A stretch of DNA of 64,000 nucleotides, taken from positions 6,822,001-6,886,000 of the forward strand of contig NC_079889.1 in assembly GCF_029227915.1 (NCBI RefSeq), written 5' to 3'. Source of the stretch: Hydractinia symbiolongicarpus (lineage: Eukaryota > Cnidaria > Hydrozoa > Anthoathecata > Hydractiniidae). The position numbers and the translations under genes were made by a program. Below, in pieces: positions 56,369-64,000 of the stretch; within the stretch, counting starts at the first letter, position 1; each line of letters opens with the position of its first letter. Under the pieces are notes generated by a model. The model was not told the origin of the DNA, did not search any database, and was given only the letters and a program-made list of their open reading frames with translations.

Positions 56369-59300
56369 AGTCTAATAAAGGCATCACACGTAAATCACGT
56401 GGTTCCATCTGCCTGTGCAGGTTACCATTGGACTATTCCTTCCAGTCTCAATACGCTACAACGTCCCAAGTGGTTCTCCTTAGCGCTGTGGCCTTAGAAC
56501 ACTCTTAACTACGTGCACAGTCCATTAAAGGCTGTAATAAGGCCTTTTGCAGTCTAATAAAGGCTTCACAAATAAATCACGTGGTTTCACCTGCCTGCGC
56601 AGGTTACCGTTGGACTATTCCTTACAGTCTCAATGCACTACAACGTTCCAAGAGATTTTCCTTAGCGCCATGGCCTTACAACACTCTTAACTACGTGCAC
56701 AGTCCTATAAAGGCTGTAATTTGGCCTTTTGCAGTCTAATAAAGGCCTCACACGTAGATCACGCAGTTCCATCTGCCTGCGCAGGTTACCATTGGACTAT
56801 TCTTTCCAGTCTCAATGCGCTACAACGTTCCAAGTGATTCTCCTTAGCCCTGTGGCCTTAGAACGCTCCTAAGCATGTGCACAGTCCTATAAAGGCTGTA
56901 ATATGGCCTTTTGCAGTCTAATAAAGGCCTCACACGTAAATCACGTGGTTCCATCTGCCTGTGCAGGTTACCATTGTACTATTCCTTACAGTCTTAATGC
57001 ACTACAATGTTCCAAGAGGTTTTCCTTGGCGCTGTGGCCTTACAACACTCTTAACTACGTGCACAGTCCTATAAAGGCTGTAATACGGCCTTTTGCAGTC
57101 TAATAAAGGCTTCACAAATAAATCACGTGGTTTCACCTGCCTGCGCAGGTTACCGTTGGACTATTCCTTACATTCTCAATGCACTACAACGTTCCAAGAG
57201 GTTTTCCTTGGCGCTGTGGCCTTAGAACGCTCTTAACTATGTGCACAGTCCTATAAAGGCTGTAATATGGCATTTTGTAGTCTAATAAAGGCATCACACG
57301 TAAATCACGTGGTTCCATCTGCCTGTGCAGGTTACCATTGGACTATTCCTTCCAGTCTCAATACGCTACAACGTTCCAAGTGGTTCTCCTTAGCGCTGTG
57401 GCCTTAGAACACTCTTAACTACGTGCACAGTCCATTAAAGGCTGTAATAAAGCCTTTTGCAGTCTAATAAAGACTTCACAAATAAATCACGTGGTTTCAC
57501 ATGCCTGCGCAGGTTACCGTTGGACTATTCCTTACAGTCTCAATGCACTACAACGTTCCAAGAGATTTTCCTTAGCGCCATGGCCTTACAACACTCTTAA
57601 CTACGTGCACAGTCCTATAAAGGCTGTAATTTGGCCTTTTGCAGTCTAATAAAGGCCTTACACGTAGATCACGCAGTTCCATCTGCCTGCGCAGGTTACC
57701 ATTGGACTATTCTTTCCAGTCTCAATGCTCTACAACGTTCCAAGTGATTCTCCTTAGCCCTGTGGCCTTAGAACGCTCTTAAGCATGTGCACAGTCCTAT
57801 AAAGGCTGTAATATGGCCTTTTGCAGTCTAATAAAGGCCTCACACGTAAATCACGTGGTTCCATCTGCCTGTGCAGGTTACCATTGGACTATTCCTTCCA
57901 GTCTCAATACGCTACAACGTTACAAGTGGTTCTCCTTAGCGATGTGGCCTTAGAACACTCTTAACTACGTGCACAGTCCATTAAAGGCTGTAATATGGCC
58001 TTTTGCAGTCTAATAAAGGCTTCACAAATAAATCACGTGGTTTCACCTGTCTGCGCAGGTTACCGTTGGACTATTCCTTACAGTCTCAATGCCCTACAAC
58101 GTTCCAAGAGGTTTTCCTTGGCGCTGTGGCCTTACAACACTCTTAACTACGTGCACAGTCCTATAAAGGCCGTTATTTGGCCTTTTGGAGTCCAATAAAG
58201 GCCGCAGACGTAAATCACGCGGTTTCAGCTGCCTGCGCAGGTTACCATTGTACTAGTCGTTCCATTCTCAATGCGCTACAACGTCCCAACTCGTTTTCAT
58301 TAGCGCCGTTGCCTTAGAACACTCTTAACTACGTTCCCAGTCCTATAAAGGCTGTAATATGGCCTTTTGCAGTCTAATAAAGGCCTCACACGTAGATCAC
58401 GTGTTTCTATCTGCCTGTGCAGGTTACCATTGTACTATTCCATCCAGTCTCAATGCGCTACAACGTTCCAAGAGGTTTTCCTAAGCGCCATGGCCCTACA
58501 ACACTCTTAACTACGTGCACAGTTCATCAAAGGCTGTAATATGGCCTTTTGCAGTCTAATAAAGGCTTCACAAATAAATCACGTGGTTTCACCTGCCTGC
58601 GCAGGTTACCGTTGGAATATTCCTTATAGTCTCAATGCACTACAACGTTCCAAGAGGTTTTTCTTGGCGCTGTGGCCTTACAACACTCTTAACTACGTGC
58701 ACAGTCCTATAAAGGCCGTAATATGGCCTTTTACAGTCCAATAAAGGCCGTAGACGTAAATCACGCGGTTTCAGCTGCCTGCGCAGGTTACCATTGTACT
58801 AGTCGTTTCAGTCTCAAAGCGCTACAACGTCCCAAGTCGTTTTCATTGACGCCGTTGCTTTAGAACACTCTTAACTACGTTCACAGTCCTATAAAGGCTG
58901 TAATATGGCCTTTTGCAGTCTAATAAAGGCCTCACACGTAGATCACGTGTTTCCATCTGCCTGCGCAGGTTACCATTGTACTATTCCATCCAGTCTCAAT
59001 GCGCTATAACGATCCAAGAGGTTTTCCTAAGCGCCATGGCCCTACAACACTCTTAACTACGTGCACAGTCCATCAAAGGCTGTAATAAGGCCTTTTGCAG
59101 TCTAATAAAGGCTTCACAAATAAATCACGTGGTTTCACCTGCCTGCACAGGTTACCGTTGGACTATTCCTAACAGTCTCAATGCACTACAACGTTCCAAG
59201 AGGTTTTTCTTGGCGCTGTGGCCTTACAACACTCTTAACTACGTGCACAGTCCTATAAACGCCGTAATATGGCCTTTTACAGTCCAATAAAGGCCGTAGA

Positions 59301-62300
59301 CGTAAATCACGCGGTTTCAGCTGCCTGCGCAGGTTACCATTGTAGTAGTCGTTCCAGTCTCAATGCGCTACAGCGTCCCAAGTCGTTTTCATTGGCGCCG
59401 TTGCTTTAGAACACTCTTAACTACGTTCACAGTCCTATAAAGGCTGTAATATGGCCTTTTGCAGTCTAATAAAGGCCTCACACGTAGATCACGTGTTTCC
59501 ATCTGCCTGCGCAGGTTACCATTGTACTATTCCTTACAGTCTTAATGCACTACAACGTTCCAAGAGATTTTCCTTGGCGCTGTGGCCTTACAACACTCTT
59601 AACTACGTGCACAGTCCTATAAAGGCTGTAATACGGCCTTTTGCAGTCTAATAAAGGCTTCACAAATAAATCACGTGGTTTCACCTGCCTGCGCAGGTTA
59701 CCGTTGGACTATTCCTTACATTCTCAATGCACTACAACGTTCTAAGAGGTTTTCCTTGGCGCTGTGGCCTTAGAACGCTCTTAACTATGTGCACAGTCCT
59801 ATAAAGGCTGTAATATGGCATTTTGTAGTCTAATAAAGGCATCACACGTAAATCACGTGGTTCCATCTGCCTGTGCAGGTTACCATTGGACTATTCCTTC
59901 CAGTCTCAATACGCTAAAACGTCCCAAGTGGTTCTCCTTAGCGCTGTGGCCTTAGAACACTCTTAACTACGTGCACAGTCCATTAAAGGCTGTAATAAGG
60001 CCTTTTGCAGTCTAATAAAGGCTTCACAAATAAATCACGTGGTTTCACCTGCCTGCGCAGGTTACCGTTGGACTATTCCTTACAGTCTCAATGCACTACA
60101 ACGTTCCAAGAGATTTTCCTTAGCGCCATGGCCTTACAACACTCTTAACTACGTGCACAGTCCTATAAAGGCTGTAATTTGGCCTTTTGCAGTCTAATAA
60201 AGGCCTCACACGTAGATCACGTAGTTCCATCTGCCTGCGCAGGTTACCGTTGGACTATTCTTTCCAGTCTCAATGCGCTACAACGTTCCAAGTGGTTCTC
60301 CTTAGCCCTGTGGCCTTAGAACGCTCCTAAGCATGTGCACAGTCCTATAAAGGCTGTAATATGGCCTTTTGCAGTCTAATAAAGGCCTCACACGTAAATC
60401 ACGTGGTTCCATCTGCCTGTGCAGGTTACCATTGGACGATTCCTTCCAGTCTCAATGCGCTACAACGTTACAAGTGGTTCTCCTTAGCGCTGTGGCCTTA
60501 GAACACTCTTAACTACGTGCACAGTCCATTAAAGGCTGTAATATGGCCTTTTGCAGTCTAATAAAGGCTTCACAAATAAATCACGTGGTTTCACCTGTCT
60601 GCGCAGGTTACCGTTGGACTATTCCTTACAGTCTCAATGCCCTACAACGTTCCAAGAGGTTTTCCTTGGCGCTGTGGCCTTACAACACTCTTAACTACGT
60701 GCGCAGTCCTATAAAGGCCGTAATATGGCCTTTTGCAGTCCAATAAAGGCCGCAGACGTAAATCACGCGGTTTCAGCTGCCTGCGCAGGTTACCATTGTA
60801 CTAGTCGTTCCAGTCTCAATGCGCTACAACGTCCCAACTCGTTTTCATTAGCGACGTCGCCTTAGAACGCTCTAAACTACGTGCACAGTCCTATAAAGGC
60901 TGTAATACGGCCTTTTGCAGTCTAATAAAGGCTTCACAAATAAATCAAGTGGTTTCACCTGCCTGCGCAGGTTACCGTTGGACTATTCCTTACATTCTCA
61001 ATGCACTACAACGTTCCAAGAGGTTTTCCTTGGCGCTGTGGCCTTAGAACGCTCTTAACTATGTGCACAGTCCTATATGGCATTTTGTAGTCTAATAAAG
61101 GCATCACACGTAAATCACGTGGTTCCATCTGCCTGTGCAGGTTACCATTGGACTATTCCTTCCAGTCTCAACACGCTAAAACGTCCCAAGTGGTTCTCCT
61201 TAGCGCTGTGGCCTTAGAACACTCTTAACTACGTGCACAGTCCATTAAAGGCTGTAATAAGGCCTTTTGCAGTCTAATAAAGGCTTCACAAATAAATCAC
61301 GTGGTTTCACCTGCCTGCGCAGGTTACCGTTGGACTATTCCTTACAGTCTCAATGCACTACAACGTTCCAAGAGATTTTCCTTAGCGCCATGGCCTTACA
61401 ACACTCTTAACTACGTGCACAGTCCTATAAAGGCTGTAATTTGGCCTTTTGCAGTCTAATAAAGGCCTCACACGTAGATCACGTAGTTCCATCTGCCTGC
61501 GCAGGTTACCATTGGACTATTCTTTCCAGTCTCAATGCGCTACAACGTTCCAAGTGGTTCTCCTTAGCCCTGTGGCCTTAGAACACTCCTAAGCATGTGC
61601 ACAGTCCTATAAAGGCTGTAATATGGCCTTTTGCAGTCTAATAAAGGCCTCACACGTAAATCACGTGGTTCCATCTGCCTGTGCAGGTTACCATTGGACT
61701 ATTCCTTCCAGTCTCAATGCGCTACAACGTCCCAAGTCATTTTCCTTAGCGCCATGGCCTTACAACACTCTTAACTACGTGCACAGTCCTATAAAGGCCG
61801 TAATATGGCCTTTTGCAGTCTAATAAAGGCCTCACACGTAGAACACGTGGTTCCATCTGCCTGCGCAGGTTACCATTGTACTATTTCTTCCAGTCTCAAT
61901 GCGCTACAACGTCCCAAGTCATTTTCCTTAGCGCCATGGCCTTACAACACTTCTAACTACGTGCACAGTCCTATAAAGGCCGTAATATGGCCTTTTGCAG
62001 TCTAATAAAGGCCTCACACGTAGATCACGTGGTTCCATCTGCCTGCGCAGGTTACCATTGGACTAGTTGTTCCAGTCTCAATGCTCTACAACGTCCCAAG
62101 TCATTTTCACTAGCGCCGTCGAATTAGAACGCTCTTAACTACGTGCACAGTCCTATAAAGGCTGTAATATGGCATTTTGTAGTCTAATAAAGGCATCACA
62201 CGTAAATCACGTGGTTCCATCGGCCTGTGCAGGTTACCATTGGACTATTCCTTCCAGTCTCAATACGCTACAACGTCCCAAGTGGTTCTCCTTAGCGCTG

Positions 62301-64000
62301 TGGCCTTAGAACACTCTTAACTACGTGCACAGTCCATTAAAGGCTGTAATAAGGCCTTTTGCAGTCTAATAAAGGCTTCACAAATAAATCACGTGGTTTC
62401 ACCTGCCTGCGCAGGTTACCGTTGGACTATTCCTTACAGTCTCAATGCACTACAACGTTCCAAGAGATTTTCCTTAGCCCTGTGGCCTTAGAACGCTCCT
62501 AAGCATGTGCACAGTCCTATAAAGGCTGTAATATGGCCTTTTGCAGTCTAATAAAGGCCTCACACGTAAATCACGTGGTTCCATCTGCCTGTGCAGGTTA
62601 CCATTGGACTATTCCTTCCAGTCTCAATGCGCTACAACGCTACAAGTGGTTCTCCTTAGCGCTGTGGCCTTAGAACACTCTTAACTACGTGCACAGTCCA
62701 TTAAAGGCTGTAATATGGCCTTTTGCAGTCTAATAAAGGCTTCACAAATAAATCACGTGGTTTCACCTGCCTGCGCAGGTTACCGTTGGACTATTCCTCA
62801 CAGTCTCAATACACTACAACGTTCCAAGAGGTTTTTCTTGGCGCTGTGGCCTTACAGCACTCTTAACTACGTGCACAGTCCTATAAAGGCCGTAATATGG
62901 CCTTTTACAGACCAATAAAGGCCGTAGACGTAAATCACGCGGTTTCAGCTGCCTGCGCAGGTTACCATTGTACTAGTCGTTCCAGTCTCAATGCGCTACA
63001 ACGTCCCAAGTCGTTTTCATTGGCGCCGTTGCTTTAGAACACTCTTAACCACGTTCACAGTCCTATAAAGGCTGTAATATGGCCTTTTGCAGTCTAATAA
63101 AGGCCTCACACGTAGATCACGTGTTTCCATCTGCCTGCGCAGGTTACCATTGTACTATTCCATCCAGTCTTAATGCGCTACAACGATCCAAGAGGTTTTC
63201 CTAAGCGCCATGGCCCTAAAACACTCTTAACTACGTGCACAGTCCATCAAAGGCTGTAATATGGCCTTTTGCAGTCTAATAAAGGCTTCACAAATAAATC
63301 ACGTGGTTTCACCTGCCTGCACAGGTTACCGTTGGACTATTCCTAACAGTCTCAATGCACTACAACGTTCCAAGAGGTTTTTCTTGGCGCTGTGGCCTTA
63401 CAACACTCTTAACTACGTGCACAGTCCTATAAACGCCGTAATATGGCCTTTTACAGTCCAATAAAGGCCGTAGACGTAAATCACGCGGTTTCAGCTGCCT
63501 GCGCAGGTTACCATTGTACTAGTCGTTCCAGTCTCAATGCGCTACAACGTCCCAAGTCGTTTTCATTGGCGCTGTTGCTTTAGAACACTCTTAACTACGT
63601 TCACAGTCCTATAAAGGCTGTAATATGGCCTTTTGCAGTCTAATAAAGGCCTCACACGTAGATCACGTGTTTCCATCTGCCTGCGCAGGTTACCATTGTA
63701 CTATTCCTTACAGTCTTAATGCACTACAACGTTCCAAGAGGTTTTCCTTGGCGCTGTGGCCTTACAACACTCTTAACTACGTGCACAGTCCTATAAAGGC
63801 TGTAATACGGCCTTTTGCAGTCTAATAAAGGCTTCACAAATAAATCACGTGGTTTCACCTGCCTGCGCAGGTTACCGTTGGACTATTCCTTACATTCTCA
63901 ATGCACTACAACGTTCCAAGAGGTTTTCCTTGGCGCTGTGGCCTTAGAACGCTCTTAACTATGTGCACAGTCCTATGAAGGCTGTAATATGGCATTTTGT

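Larger units (their letters stand above)
42221..64000. repeat. 182-bp satellite array, right block
   Basis: About 120 monomers of the same satellite and types as the left block, resuming in mid-monomer at CGCAGGTTACC. Relative to the left edge, 35 bp of a monomer are missing. The first ~850 bp have the same order of variants as about 3560-4420 of the left block. It is built from large recent duplications with near-identical blocks at offsets of 4185, 3822, 1638 and 7632 bp. Trimer spacing of 546 bp recurs (55083/55629, 57995/58541, 62715/63261). The 81-bp short monomer of the left block was not seen here. Confidence 0.97.

Noticed and set aside
42221-64000. CRISPR-like array, because of many regular repeats
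   Set aside because: Monomers are directly adjacent, with no repeat/spacer alternation, a 182-bp period, and an animal genome context.
1-64000. tRNA or rRNA genes
   Set aside because: None recognised; the only pol III-like signal is the weak SINE-like A/B-box pair at 25975-26034.

Overview
The window looks like animal nuclear DNA, most likely from a marine invertebrate. A cnidarian is my best guess, from remembered resemblance of the mobile-element proteins, not from a search. It consists of a long satellite array interrupted by a block of nested mobile elements. I see no ordinary host gene.

Layout: (1) 1-23268 is a tandem array of a ~182-bp satellite (about 128 monomers). (2) 23269-42220 is an 18.95-kb interruption. 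It holds a decayed Penelope-like retroelement (minus strand, ~23830-25060), a decayed PIF/Harbinger (HARBI1-like) transposase gene (minus strand, ~25525-26157 continuing at 41254-~41370) that itself carries a SINE-like insert, and inside that gene a complete ~15.1-kb Polinton/Maverick at 26158-41253. Right of the Polinton lie an 18-bp minisatellite, a long ATGT microsatellite and a short unclassified repeat. (3) 42221-64000 is the same satellite again (about 120 monomers), with several large recent segmental duplications.

The Polinton has ~320-bp terminal inverted repeats (TIRs) and a 5-bp target duplication. Its genes appear to form eight transcription units: PolB (-); a SAP-like protein (-); the retroviral-type integrase (+); two tandem paralogues of unknown function (-); a broken membrane-protein gene (+); a set of small membrane proteins (-); a capsid/packaging set with a candidate minor capsid protein, the major capsid protein and the ATPase (-); and a broken virion-type gene plus a small protein (+). 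PolB and integrase are open with all recognised catalytic motifs present. The major capsid gene, the ATPase, the 33824 gene and the 39597 gene all carry stops or frame breaks. The element therefore looks like a former virus-like transposon that kept its replication/integration genes and is losing virion assembly. No adenovirus-type protease was recognised.

The most interesting signals are: perfect ~25-nt hairpins at the 3' ends of seven of the eight transcription units, in two sequence families, resembling the 'hairpin rule' of mimiviruses and virophages; an in-frame copy of PolB's own N-terminal segment between polymerase motifs A and B; a G-quadruplex motif facing outward in both TIRs just beyond the last genes; two very small overlapping membrane-peptide genes; and satellite higher-order structure (an A-B-C 546-bp trimer, an 81-bp short monomer found only in the left array, and 1.6-7.6-kb duplicated blocks in the right array).
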